From: Bacillus_I endophytica_A
GTDB lineage: Bacteria; Bacillota; Bacilli; Bacillales; Bacillaceae_H
Assembly (NCBI RefSeq): GCF_026790145.1
Contig: NZ_JALAMS010000009.1
Coordinates: 20,583-84,582, forward strand
Direction: 5' to 3'
Length of the DNA: 64,000 nucleotides
A model generated the notes under the pieces. That model did not search any database. It was given only the letters and a program-made list of their open reading frames with translations, and was not told the origin of the DNA. Below, piece after piece: positions 26,019 through 34,669 of this stretch (positions are counted from its first letter, which is position 1; each line of letters opens with the position of its first letter). A program made the position numbers and the translations under genes.

Positions 26019-27767
26019 TAATTTTCGGCTTATGGAGTTTTTCTTAAAACGAACGTTTCCTTTGTTTTCAACAAATTTAATATCGACGCCTCCATCCATC
26101 CGTTTTCCTGCAATCATCACCATAAAGTACGTAACAAAGCACGAGATGACAATCAAACTAATAAATCCTATTGAAATGCCAAGTGGAGTTGATTGGCGCT
26201 TTAAGTCCAATAAAAAAGCGGAGTTATCGACAATAAAAGAGAAAAAGCCCCTTGTTTCACCTTTTAAACTTTCAACAAGCTTTATCGCTTCTGTTGGAAC
26301 GATTAATAAAACGAACGGCACAAACATCAACAAAAGATAAGCGTAAGACAGGAGTAAAAGAAAAAGACTTGAAATTACACTGTTACGCTGCTGAGGACTG
26401 TTTGGATTGTACCTCGCTCCTATGGTTCCGATCCAAATTCCAATGGAACTAATGCCAAGCGCTACAAATGCATTCATAATCAGTACAATAAGATGATAAT
26501 GAATCGGCCAGCTTAAGAAAATTCCAGCAACACCTTCAAGGAATGATAAAATTCCAAACGGTAAAAACCAGCTAATCCAAAGCTTTCCGAGAGCCACTTG
26601 AACCCCTGTAACAGGCAGAACACTAAGCATCCAAGCTGCAGGGCCTTCTCTTCCGATAGAGGCAGCTGCTAGACTTCCTGTAAACACAGCATAAATAAAT
26701 AAAAACGCACCTTGAACAATCACCAATGTAAGCTCTGTATTTTGAATAAGAATTTTTAGCCCCTCTCCATTATTCATAAAAGCAATTATAGGGAAGATTA
26801 AAAAGAACCCAAGAGGCATAAATATCATCCATTCCCTTAAATCTCTTGATATGGCCTTCCATTCCTTTAAACCTAGTGCCATAACAGGATGTCGCACAGC
26901 ACCTGAACTTTTGGCTTTCTTGCTTTTTTTCTTTTTCCTTGACCCTTCACTAAGTCGAATCCACCCTGTTCTGAATCCTTTTTCAACAAGAAGTGAGGAA
27001 AGAAAAAAGAAAATAACAGCCTGAAGAAGAAGGAAGAAAAGCGGCAGAAGAAAATCGATGCTTCCAACTCTAGCCTGAAAAAGCGCTTCTCCTCCAAGAC
27101 TCATTGGTGTCCAGTTCGGAAACTGATAATTCTCGATCATATTGGCCCCTCTTGAAGAATCGTTCAAAAGATTTGGAAGCTGAAACAAGACATAAACAAG
27201 CAATCCAGATAAAGCACTCATAACAGTCATAAGTTCGTTTGCACGAGAAGGAGGCACAATCTGAATAAGTCCAAGATTAAATAAATAAGCAATTGATAAT
27301 CCAATCAACACAATGCTTGCTCCCACAACAAAGGCAACAAAATAAAATAAAATGGATACATTTCCGTGAATCCCAAATGTTAAAGCTGGAATAAAAAACA
27401 ACAGGAAAACAAGTAGTGGAATCCCTACAATGCTTTGAATATACTTGACCCAAAAAATCGTTTTCGTAGGAATTGGCATTGTAAATAGGAATTGAAGGTC
27501 AATTGCTGAATAAAGATTTTTAAACACTTGAGGAATTCCCATTAATAAAATGAATGATAACATTGCTAATAAAATATACGGTAAAAAACTTTCGAACAAC
27601 CCATCTGGTAGGTTCGAAGCAAGGCTCCACGTAAGCCGCGCTAAAATGATCATTAATACGAGAATGAACAAAGCGGATATTCCGTATGTAAAAGCGCCTT
27701 TTGCTCCTTGAGATCGTATGCTATTAAAAAGCATGCGCTGCTGAACTTTAAGCATCTCTTTCATCAT
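26016..27767 (-). CDS. ABC exporter permease, large
   Basis: A 583-residue membrane protein with about 12 to 14 helices arranged as two halves around a basic cytoplasmic linker (about 270-295; GSRKKKKSKKAKSS). It belongs to the family of putative bacterial ABC exporter permeases found with EcsA-like ATPases. Its start overlaps the ATPase stop by four bases (ATGA), so the two are translated together. Cargo unknown. Confidence 0.85.
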   Translation of the reverse strand: MMKEMLKVQQRMLFNSIRSQGAKGAFTYGISALFILVLMIILARLTWSLASNLPDGLFESFLPYILLAMLSFILLMGIPQVFKNLYSAIDLQFLFTMPIPTKTIFWVKYIQSIVGIPLLVFLLFFIPALTFGIHGNVSILFYFVAFVVGASIVLIGLSIAYLFNLGLIQIVPPSRANELMTVMSALSGLLVYVLFQLPNLLNDSSRGANMIENYQFPNWTPMSLGGEALFQARVGSIDFLLPLFFLLLQAVIFFFLSSLLVEKGFRTGWIRLSEGSRKKKKSKKAKSSGAVRHPVMALGLKEWKAISRDLREWMIFMPLGFFLIFPIIAFMNNGEGLKILIQNTELTLVIVQGAFLFIYAVFTGSLAAASIGREGPAAWMLSVLPVTGVQVALGKLWISWFLPFGILSFLEGVAGIFLSWPIHYHLIVLIMNAFVALGISSIGIWIGTIGARYNPNSPQQRNSVISSLFLLLLSYAYLLLMFVPFVLLIVPTEAIKLVESLKGETRGFFSFIVDNSAFLLDLKRQSTPLGISIGFISLIVISCFVTYFMVMIAGKRMDGGVDIKFVENKGNVRFKKNSISRKL

Positions 27768-28552
27768 GAAGCATCATCCTCATCTTTTGAAATTTCGGCT
27801 ATAAGTGCTTCCCCTTCTTTACCACCTGTTAGCTCTAAGAAAATATCTTCAAGCGTTGCTCCTTCTCTGCCTCCTTGCTCGCGGAGTTCTTTCATCGTTC
27901 CAAGGGCAATAAGCTCTCCTCCTAAAATAATTCCGACTCTATCACACATCACTTCTGCAATTTCTAAAATATGCGTTGATACAAAAACCGTTGTTCCTTC
28001 ATCACATATTTTTCGCAAATAGTTTTTTAACACTTTTGCACTTTTGGGATCAAGACCAACTGTAGGTTCATCTAAAAATAAAACATCTGGCTTATGAATA
28101 AGAGCGCCGCACAAGGCAATCTTTTGCTTCATTCCATGTGAATATCCTTCTGTAAGCTCATCTGCACGATGTTTTAAATCAAACAAGTTTAATAGTTTTT
28201 CAGCTCGCTGTCTAAACCTATCTTCTGGAACTTGATAAACAGAAGCGAAAAACTCTAAAAATTCCCATCCTGTTAACTTCGGATAAAGGTTAGGCTGATC
28301 TGGAACGTAAGCGATCTTTTTCTTTGCCTCAATTGGTGATGTCCATATATTTGTTCCTCCAATTACAGCCTTTCCGCTTGACGGTTCTAACAGACCTGTC
28401 ATCATCTTAATCGTGGTCGTTTTCCCTGCTCCATTCGGACCAAGAAAGCCAAATAACTCTCCTTTTTTCACAGCTAAATTTAACGGTTTCAAAGCTTCGA
28501 ATTTCCCATACTTCTTCTGTAGATTTTGAACCTCTAATGCAAACTCACTCAT
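27764..28552 (-). CDS. ABC transporter ATPase (EcsA-like)
   Basis: A 262-residue ATPase: Walker A GFLGPNGAGKTTT, degenerate signature YSHGMKQKIALCGAL, Walker B VLFLDEPTVGLD, H-loop VSTHILEIAE. Partner of the overlapping 583-residue permease. The C-terminus is acidic. Related to EcsA and YthP, but the permease is much larger than EcsB. Confidence 0.9.
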   Translation of the reverse strand: MSEFALEVQNLQKKYGKFEALKPLNLAVKKGELFGFLGPNGAGKTTTIKMMTGLLEPSSGKAVIGGTNIWTSPIEAKKKIAYVPDQPNLYPKLTGWEFLEFFASVYQVPEDRFRQRAEKLLNLFDLKHRADELTEGYSHGMKQKIALCGALIHKPDVLFLDEPTVGLDPKSAKVLKNYLRKICDEGTTVFVSTHILEIAEVMCDRVGIILGGELIALGTMKELREQGGREGATLEDIFLELTGGKEGEALIAEISKDEDDAS

Positions 28553-28646
28553 TAGGGACCAGCTCCTTCTAAAAAAAACTTATTTTTACATATTTACCCA
28601 TAACTATCGTAACATGCATTTCTTCTTTCCTACAACAGAAGACAGT

Positions 28647-28678
28647 AAAAAAGCTCTCCATTTTATTGGAGAGCTTTT
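28647..28678 (-). terminator. Terminator after ECF sigma gene
   Basis: AAGCTCTCC, 8-base loop, GGAGAGCTTTTTT read on the minus strand, three bases after the sigma factor stop. Confidence 0.9.
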
Positions 28679-28680
28679 CC

Positions 28681-29187
28681 TTACTGAGATTCTTTTGTAC
28701 TTCGCAATTTCTTTAATGCTCTGCATAACGTTACTTTCACTTTACTTTTCGGCCATGAAAGCAACGCAGAAGTTTCATCAAGGGAAAGCCCTTGAATCTT
28801 ACGCATCATAACGACCGATTTATAAGAAGGTTTTAGCATATTTACCGCTTGAACCAGTTCTTTTGATGCTTCTCTTATTGAAACAACTTCTTCTGTTGAA
28901 GGAGCAGGAAAATAGCTAAACTTCATGTTTGCTTCTGTTTTATCTTTTGTTGTTTCTCTTCTTAAAAAGTCAATGGCTAAATTATGAGCAACTCTATAGA
29001 GCCATTTCTGTGGTTTTTTAACAGCTTCAAGTGATTCAATATGCTGAAAAGCTTTGACAAATGTCTCTTGAATAATATCTTCTGCTTGGTAAGCATCTTT
29101 TACAATCGTGCGTACATATCGGCATAAATCATGGCGATATTGCTCATACCAAACTGTCATAAGCTGTGACGGTGTAGAATGTGTCAC
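28681..29187 (-). CDS. ECF-type RNA polymerase sigma factor
   Basis: A 168-residue sigma factor with region 2 (about 15-85; AEDIIQETFVKAFQHIE, then PQKWLYRVAHNLAIDFLRRE) and region 4 (about 110-162; LSLDETSALLSWPKSKVKVTLCRAL). No sigma-1.1 or region 3, so ECF class. It is the last gene of a GntR-ATPase-permease operon, 28 bases after the permease stop. ECF factors normally have an anti-sigma next door; none is visible here. The permease's large external domain could take part in control, but that is speculation. Confidence 0.9.
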   Translation of the reverse strand: MTHSTPSQLMTVWYEQYRHDLCRYVRTIVKDAYQAEDIIQETFVKAFQHIESLEAVKKPQKWLYRVAHNLAIDFLRRETTKDKTEANMKFSYFPAPSTEEVVSIREASKELVQAVNMLKPSYKSVVMMRKIQGLSLDETSALLSWPKSKVKVTLCRALKKLRSTKESQ

Positions 29188-29215
29188 GACTCCTCTCCTC
29201 TCTTATTCTCTTTTT

Positions 29216-31237
29216 CTAGTTTAGTTGCTTTTTAATGTCATTTGGTAAGTCTTCATATTGAACATTTACTTCATAATTAGAACGTCCATTTTTTGATACG
29301 AAATCTATGCTATATTCCAAACCTTTATCAGAGCTTAATTTAATAAGCTGATTAATTTTATCTTTATCTGTAATTTCCTCTGTTGAAGCAATTTCTTCGT
29401 GAGATCCATTAATGTTATATTTCTTCACAACCACATAATCAAACTCTTCTGCTTTTGGCACAACTTTATCATAGAGATGGTGTGCTTTAAGCCATTTTAT
29501 AGTTTTCGTAAACGTAAGAGGAATCTGATCCGTTCGCATACGATCTTTTCCAGTTATAAATTCTGTATTAATTAACATCCCTTTTCCTCTTATAATATCT
29601 CCATATGTTTGTGCTCTTGCATCTTGTTTCATAAGATTGAACAATTCTTTAACATCATTTGAATCAGAAATTACTTCTTGTTTCTCTATAAAACCTATAC
29701 CGTTTGTTAGAATAATTTGCTGAACTTCATTTTCTTTCAAACTTAAAGCAGGATAAAGGTTTTCTTTATATTCATCAGATTCTACGATTGGTTTGTATAC
29801 ATTATCATATTTATTATTTGGTAAACTATACTGACGCATAACGTGACTTCCATCTTTTAGCTCATAAACGAAAATCACCATATTATCCCGGCTGTTATGC
29901 AGCGATTGCAGCTTTTCCTTATCATTTACAATAGACTTGTGAAGCGTAATCACATTGTTAATATCATTTTTATTTTTAAAGAACTCTCTTTTATAATATC
30001 TTCTTGCTTCAGCTTCAGAATTAAATTCTCCGTTTTTAATCGATTCTTCAATATATCTGTTAAACTCGTTATCATTAGCTAAAAGAGTTTCTATATCAAC
30101 ATATTCTGAGCTTACATAAACACGTTTAATTTCATTGCTTTTCGGAACATGATTTTCATATCCGAAGACATCCAAATTAAGTGTAAACATTATAATAAAA
30201 GCAGCAATGGCAAAACCAATATATCCTTTCCATTTCGAAAAGATACGCCATGTTTTTTCTAAAATCATGGTTCCTATAATATAACCAATTAAAGAACCTA
30301 TAATAAGCCCTACAATAAGCCATTTTATATCTTCCTGATTGCTCCAAAAGTAAACTCCACCTACTAACATAAAACAAGTAGTGACCCCGTATTTAAATAC
30401 AGGTCGAAGTGGCCTCACAACGATAGCCTGTGTAGCTGCTTCTGTCTTTCTATGTCTGTATATGAGTAGAGCAACAATGTAGAAGAAAACCATTAGTAAA
30501 ATATAAATACACCATTCTAATAAAGAAAGGGGACCATCTGTTATATTCGCCATTCGCTCTATAGGAAAAATTTTAGAAGAATATCCACTCTGTACGAGTT
30601 CAGAAGAAAATCCGAAAAGAAACAGATCCTCATACTGTAAGATAATCATAAAAATCCCAATTGGCAGTATAAACATAATATAAGTTAGTGCTCCCTGAAG
30701 AAGGGACATCCCTGTGAACATAGCAACAAACGTGCTACCTGCAAATACAAACAGGTTAAATAGAAGCAAAGTAACAAACCAAAGTGATAGACTTTTAAAA
30801 GAATAGGCTGTTCCTAGATCATATCCTTGTCCAATTCCAAACATAATAAAGGTATCTATTAATAGTGGCAAGAGTAATAGTAAACTACCTGTTAACATTC
30901 GCTGATGAAATAGAGTACTTCTCTTCATTGGTAAACTGTGAATATAATTGGCTGCCATTTTTGTATGAAGATAACGAAATAAAAAGATGGATAACACAAC
31001 AGGAACAGTAAAAGTTAATAAAACGTGAGCACTATCCAACTCAAAGAAGTTTATCACTCGACTTCGCATATAGGATTGGGGCTCTAAGACGGATTTACGA
31101 TATTCTTCAACTTTAAGTAATGTTTGCAACGGTCCAACCGCTACAAGCAACAGAAAATATACAATCCCAATCCATCCAACACTTCGTAAATCTTGAACAA
31201 AAATCCCTTTATTAAACAAGGAGGTTTTCTGCCGCAT
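29216..31237 (-). CDS. ABC transporter permease with large extracytoplasmic domain (YtrC/D-like)
   Basis: A 673-residue protein: about ten helices in the first 360 residues, then a soluble domain (about 375-673) that should face outside. The start is set at ATG 31237, seven bases after GGGAGGTG and inside the end of the ATPase gene; an upstream in-frame ATG (31276) has no such site. The YtrBCDEF transporter of B. subtilis uses two smaller permeases; here one long protein takes that place. Probably acts in cell-envelope stress or acetoin-related transport by analogy only. Confidence 0.85.
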   Translation of the reverse strand: MRQKTSLFNKGIFVQDLRSVGWIGIVYFLLLVAVGPLQTLLKVEEYRKSVLEPQSYMRSRVINFFELDSAHVLLTFTVPVVLSIFLFRYLHTKMAANYIHSLPMKRSTLFHQRMLTGSLLLLLPLLIDTFIMFGIGQGYDLGTAYSFKSLSLWFVTLLLFNLFVFAGSTFVAMFTGMSLLQGALTYIMFILPIGIFMIILQYEDLFLFGFSSELVQSGYSSKIFPIERMANITDGPLSLLEWCIYILLMVFFYIVALLIYRHRKTEAATQAIVVRPLRPVFKYGVTTCFMLVGGVYFWSNQEDIKWLIVGLIIGSLIGYIIGTMILEKTWRIFSKWKGYIGFAIAAFIIMFTLNLDVFGYENHVPKSNEIKRVYVSSEYVDIETLLANDNEFNRYIEESIKNGEFNSEAEARRYYKREFFKNKNDINNVITLHKSIVNDKEKLQSLHNSRDNMVIFVYELKDGSHVMRQYSLPNNKYDNVYKPIVESDEYKENLYPALSLKENEVQQIILTNGIGFIEKQEVISDSNDVKELFNLMKQDARAQTYGDIIRGKGMLINTEFITGKDRMRTDQIPLTFTKTIKWLKAHHLYDKVVPKAEEFDYVVVKKYNINGSHEEIASTEEITDKDKINQLIKLSSDKGLEYSIDFVSKNGRSNYEVNVQYEDLPNDIKKQLN

Positions 31238-32111
31238 ATCCAACACCTCCCATTTCATAAATAAAGATCTCTTCAAGTGTCAACGGTAGAATATCAAAAA
31301 TAACAGGACTATATTGTTTGATTAGGGAAGAAATGCGCTCTTCTTTTCCTTTTACAATACAAAGCAGAACACTTCCTCGTTTTTCTTCATATAAAAGGTC
31401 AAGCTTTTCTAACAGTGCTTGTGGAATATCACCTTTAAAAGCAAGCTGAACTTTGTGAACGTCTGATTTTAAATCATCTAGGTCTTTTTCAAACAAAAGT
31501 TCTCCTTTATGTAAAATTCCAATATGATCACAAAGATCCTCAACTTCCTGTAAATTATGAGAGGAAATCAAAATTGTCATGTCTCTTTCCGCAACATCTT
31601 CAATAAGAAGATTCTTTACTTTCTGTCTCATTACCGCATCTAACCCATCTAGCGGTTCATCCATAAGTAAAATGTCAGGCATTGCGGAAAGCGTGAGCCA
31701 GAACGCAACTTGCCGCTGCATTCCTTTTGATAACCGTTGGATTTTTTTCTTAGGTGAAATGTTAAATACGTGATAGAGTTTTTGAAATCGTTCTTCGTTC
31801 CATGCTGTATACGTATCCCGGTAAAAGTTAGCAGCTTGACGAATCGTTGTTTGCGGAAAAAAATAAAGAACGTCCGGAATGAAAATAAGCTTTTGCTTTA
31901 ATTCAACGTTTTCGAATACAGGTTGATTATCCACTGTCACACTGCCGCTGTCTTCTTTATAAATTCCTGCTAAAATCTTCATAAGGGTAGTTTTTCCCGC
32001 GCCATTCGAACCAAGCAAACCATAAATAGAACCTTTTTCAATCGTTCCACTTACACCTTGAACTGCTTCAACGCTCTCAAATTCCTTTTTTACGTTCTCA
32101 AACTTAATCAC
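31212..32111 (-). CDS. ABC transporter ATPase (YtrB-like)
   Basis: A 299-residue ATPase: Walker A GLLGSNGAGKTTL, signature LSKGMQRQVAF, Walker B ILLMDEPLDGLD, H-loop ISSHNLQEVEDL, with a C-terminal extension to 299. GTG start overlapping the end of the GntR gene by eight bases, and its end overlaps the permease start by 26 bases. This tight packing shows one operon: regulator, ATPase, permease, sigma factor. Confidence 0.92.
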   Translation of the reverse strand: MIKFENVKKEFESVEAVQGVSGTIEKGSIYGLLGSNGAGKTTLMKILAGIYKEDSGSVTVDNQPVFENVELKQKLIFIPDVLYFFPQTTIRQAANFYRDTYTAWNEERFQKLYHVFNISPKKKIQRLSKGMQRQVAFWLTLSAMPDILLMDEPLDGLDAVMRQKVKNLLIEDVAERDMTILISSHNLQEVEDLCDHIGILHKGELLFEKDLDDLKSDVHKVQLAFKGDIPQALLEKLDLLYEEKRGSVLLCIVKGKEERISSLIKQYSPVIFDILPLTLEEIFIYEMGGVGYAAENLLV

Positions 32112-32493
32112 GTATCTCTCCTCCCTTCACCGTTTTCTCTGCTTCTTCAATCAACCGCACAATTTCTTCTTTATCAAGCCCAAGATACAAGGCTTCTGAA
32201 AGTATTTTCACTAAATCACTTTTCACTTTTTCCACCTTCTCATTGTTTGTTGTAATAGCTTGTGGAACAACAAAACTCCCTTTACCTGGAATAGAATAAA
32301 TATATCCTTGATGTTCAAGCTCTCGATATGCTTTTTGGATTGTATTCGGATTTACCGTTAGTTCTTTTGATAAAAATCGAACAGACGGAAGTTTTTCATC
32401 TGCTTTAAATACTTCATGAATAATTAGCTCTTTTAATTTCTCAACAAGCTGTTCGTAAATAGGCTTACGGCTGCGTAGATCTAATGAGATCAT
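32104..32493 (-). CDS. GntR-family regulator, YtrA subfamily
   Basis: A 129-residue repressor: N-terminal winged HTH (about 8-75; IYEQLVEKLKELI, then LPSVRFLSKELTVNPNTIQKAYRELE) and a short C-terminal dimer domain, as in YtrA. The start is ATG 32493 behind GGAAGGAGG; an upstream in-frame extension is hydrophobic and unlike the family. A matching operator lies 37 bases upstream, so the operon is probably autoregulated. Confidence 0.93.
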   Translation of the reverse strand: MISLDLRSRKPIYEQLVEKLKELIIHEVFKADEKLPSVRFLSKELTVNPNTIQKAYRELEHQGYIYSIPGKGSFVVPQAITTNNEKVEKVKSDLVKILSEALYLGLDKEEIVRLIEEAEKTVKGGEIRD

Positions 32494-32529
32494 CTCTTTC
32501 CTCCTTCCGCTGCCCTTTATTTTATGTAT

Positions 32530-32558
32530 TAACTGTATTAACAGTTGTATTACAGTTA
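32530..32558. promoter_or_regulatory. YtrA-type operator
   Basis: TAACTGTA, exactly 13 bases, TACAGTTA: perfect 8-bp arms. The YtrA consensus known in B. subtilis is AGTGTA-13-TACACT, so spacing and half-site form agree. It lies between the divergent GntR operon and the PH-domain gene and could govern both. Confidence 0.78.
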
Positions 32559-32669
32559 GTATTATATAAATACCGTAAGAAATTTGCAATAAAAATTTTA
32601 AAAGTTCATTTAGAAATATGAAACCTATTACTCCTTTCAACCGTATACATTAGAAAAGGAGTGATTGAT

Positions 32670-33044
32670 TTGAGTCTTTTTAATGGATTGATGGGAAATG
32701 CAACAGAAGCAAACAAAGAGGAAATAAAGAAAGAACTTAGTCGACTTTTAATGACTGGAGAAGAAATCGGTGCTTCTTACAAACTAGTTCGAGATCTTAT
32801 TGTTTTTACAAACAAACGACTGATTCTTGTTGATAAACAAGGTGTTACAGGAAAGAAAATAGAATATCTTTCCCTTCCTTATAAAAGCATTACACATTTT
32901 AGCGTTGAAACAGCAGGAACATTTGATTTAGATGCTGAGCTAAAAATTTATGTATCAGGAAGAGCAACACCTATTGCTAAACAATTTAGAAAAGACGACA
33001 GCATTTTTGACATCCAAAAAACGCTTTCTGAACTTGTAATATAA
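32670..33044 (+). CDS. PH-domain protein (bacterial PH, YvbH-like)
   Basis: A 124-residue soluble protein with a bacterial pleckstrin-homology fold: LIVFTNKRLILVDKQG followed by YLSLPYKSITHFSVETAG, then a beta strand with LKIYVSG and a C-terminal helix. Function unknown in Bacillus. TTG start at 32670 gives the common N-terminus MSLFNGLMGNA and fits AAAAGGAG; a GTG at 32661 is too close. It is divergent from the GntR-ABC operon across the YtrA-type operator, so it may belong to the same regulon. Confidence 0.83.
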   Translation: MSLFNGLMGNATEANKEEIKKELSRLLMTGEEIGASYKLVRDLIVFTNKRLILVDKQGVTGKKIEYLSLPYKSITHFSVETAGTFDLDAELKIYVSGRATPIAKQFRKDDSIFDIQKTLSELVI

Positions 33045-33077
33045 AAGCAAGCAGTGCTACGGCTGCCTGCTTTTTTT
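33045..33077 (+). terminator. Terminator after PH-domain gene
   Basis: AAGCAAGCAG, loop, CTGCCTGCTTTTTTT; one mismatch in the stem and a run of seven T. Confidence 0.85.
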
Positions 33078-33369
33078 ATCGTTTTTTTCCCTTTAATTTC
33101 CCTACGAATGTTCGAGCAAACTTAACTTCATTTTTCACACTTTGACGTTGTTTTCTCATTACCTCTTGCTTATTTTCCTCTATCTTTCCGCGAAGACCTA
33201 ATGAATCTAAATCTTTCACCATTCTTGAAAACTGCTCGCTGTTAATTCGATCTGTGGCATGTAAGAAACAGGCTAGTGCATACGCAAGCGGAGATGTATC
33301 AAATTGCACTGTTACATCAACATCTGCATTACCACTAGAGTGTATTGATGCACCTGACGACTGCTTCAT
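33076..33369 (-). CDS. Small protein, unknown
   Basis: A 97-residue protein: first part SSGNADVDVTVQFDTSPLA suggests beta structure, middle FLHATDRINSEQFSRMVKDL is helical, and the tail is strongly basic (KLKGKKR). No family recognised. ATG at 33369 follows AAGGAGAG. It is downstream of a broken small gene (33501-33761) whose protein also has an alternating Asp/Val beta stretch; the two may once have worked together, perhaps in the spore surface, but this is a guess. Confidence 0.6.
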   Translation of the reverse strand: MKQSSGASIHSSGNADVDVTVQFDTSPLAYALACFLHATDRINSEQFSRMVKDLDSLGLRGKIEENKQEVMRKQRQSVKNEVKFARTFVGKLKGKKR

Positions 33370-33461
33370 AACTTTTCTCTCCTTCTTTTCCACTTTGTAC
33401 TAGGTTATGTACGTTTGTCTTGTTTTGCTTAGACAAAATCACTAGCTCTTCTAAAAAACGC

Positions 33462-33493
33462 AAAAGAAAGCGAGGTTTTTCTCGCTTTCTTTT
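33462..33493 (-). terminator. Terminator after broken small gene
   Basis: AAAAGAAAGCGAG, 6-base loop, CTCGCTTTCTTTT, directly after the pseudogene stop. Confidence 0.88.
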
Positions 33494-33500
33494 ATGGTAT

Positions 33501-33761
33501 TCACTCTTCATCATTGTTGTTTGAATTTGCTCTTGAGCGCACGCGTGCTCTTGACTCGCCATCTACATCGATATCTAACGTTAGCTCAACGTTAGAGTTT
33601 CCACTGTCATATACATTAGCTGTTGCTCTGTTTCCATTTCGATTTCTTCCTCCGACATCATCAAAATCGTTAATGTCGTCAACTCCGCCTACTTGGTCTT
33701 AATCTTGGTCTCGGTCACAGCCTTCTACTGCTCTAATTCTTCCTCGGAATCTTCTTGGCAT
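33501..33761 (-). pseudogene. Small Asp/Asn/Arg-rich gene with in-frame stop
   Basis: An 87-codon frame begins at ATG 33761 behind AGGAG (MPRRFRGRIRAVEGCDRDQD), meets TAA at codon 21 (33699-33701), and continues in the same frame as DQVGGVDDINDFDDVGG, NVELTLDIDVDGESRARVRS to a stop at 33501, followed by a terminator. A single C-to-T change (CAA to TAA) explains it, since GACCAAGAT flanks the stop. Protein family unknown. Confidence 0.65.
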
Positions 33762-33789
33762 TTCTATCAGCTCCTATCTCCTTGTTACT

Positions 33790-33815
33790 GAAAGTATATG
33801 TACATTTATACTTTC
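33790..33815. promoter_or_regulatory. Inverted repeat upstream of the broken small gene
   Basis: GAAAGTATA, 8 bases, TATACTTTC: perfect 9-bp arms, 29 bases upstream of the start at 33761. It could be an operator or overlap the promoter. Confidence 0.4.
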
Positions 33816-33848
33816 ATGATTAGACAGAAATACTAGTTTTGTGTAAAT

Positions 33849-33878
33849 AAAAAAACCTGCTATCTAAAGCAGGCTTTT
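33849..33878 (-). terminator. Terminator after phosphoesterase gene
   Basis: AGCCTGCTTT/ATAGCAGGTTTTTTT on the minus strand, directly after the stop. Confidence 0.85.
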
Positions 33879-33882
33879 GGCT

Positions 33883-34578
33883 TCAATTCATCTGATGTGC
33901 AAGATCTTTAATGTTCTCCATCGCAACTCTATCTTCCCCGAAGTGATAACTGTAAACTACTTTTTGCTCTAGCTCAATAAGACCGAGTCGGCCATTTTTC
34001 ATAACACTTGCTCCAAGATCAATATTTAACCTTGCCCCATCACAAATGGCAAAACATGTTGGTGTATGACCATGGATAAGAATTTTTCCATTAAACCGTG
34101 CTAAAAAAAGCTGAGGATTTAATGTGTAAAGCTCTTTCTTTTTAAGCCAAAGGTTGCTGCGCTTGTTTCGATCTTCTAAAGATAACATCCCAGCATGTGC
34201 ATAGATAAATTGGTTATCTTCCATATAAAGTGGCAACGACTTCACCCATTCTACTGCTTGTGTGACACCTTCTTCTTTGAACACATCATTAATGTCTGCT
34301 GCAGACTCTTTTCCTCCGAAATGAGCCCACATGTCGCTTTTTTGATCTAAGTACCACAGCATCATTTCTTCATGATTGCCAATTGTAGCATAAACATTTT
34401 CATATGTTTCGTGAAGCTGTTTGATTTCTCTTAACACCTTACCACTCTGTGGGCCTCTGTTAATCATGTCGCCCATCACAACAAGCTGATCTTTCAATGG
34501 ATCAAACTTAGCAAATTGAAATAGTTTCATCATCCCATCATAATTTCCGTGTATATCGCTTATCACAAATTTTCTCAT
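33883..34578 (-). CDS. Calcineurin-like metallophosphoesterase (PrpE/ApaH-like)
   Basis: A 231-residue two-metal phosphoesterase. All metal motifs are seen: SDIHGNYDG (residues 7-15), MGDMINRGPQS (35-45), IGNHEEMM (66-73), YAHAGM and ILIHGHTPT. It resembles PP1-type serine/threonine phosphatases and diadenosine tetraphosphatases; these cannot be told apart by sequence alone. Soluble, cytoplasmic, monocistronic. Confidence 0.9.
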   Translation of the reverse strand: MRKFVISDIHGNYDGMMKLFQFAKFDPLKDQLVVMGDMINRGPQSGKVLREIKQLHETYENVYATIGNHEEMMLWYLDQKSDMWAHFGGKESAADINDVFKEEGVTQAVEWVKSLPLYMEDNQFIYAHAGMLSLEDRNKRSNLWLKKKELYTLNPQLFLARFNGKILIHGHTPTCFAICDGARLNIDLGASVMKNGRLGLIELEQKVVYSYHFGEDRVAMENIKDLAHQMN

Positions 34579-34639
34579 GTGCTAAACCCTCTTTGTTTTT
34601 AAATATCCTTTACTAATTTAACATACTTTAGTAATAAAC

Positions 34640-34669
34640 AAAAAGGGGAACATAATGCTCCCCTTTTTT
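34640..34669 (-). terminator. Terminator after yhgE
   Basis: AAAAGGGGA, loop, CTCCCCTTTTTT; near-perfect stem adjoining the yhgE stop. Confidence 0.85.

Noticed and set aside
26873..27097. Open frames opposite or overlapping known genes, such as here and 46010-46480
   Set aside because: They are shadows of the real genes in other frames, with low-complexity products and no ribosome sites.
33394..33430. CATAACCTA upstream of the gene at 33369 as a sigma-K -10
   Set aside because: The -35 at the required distance is GC, not AC; with one mismatch in a two-base element it is not convincing.
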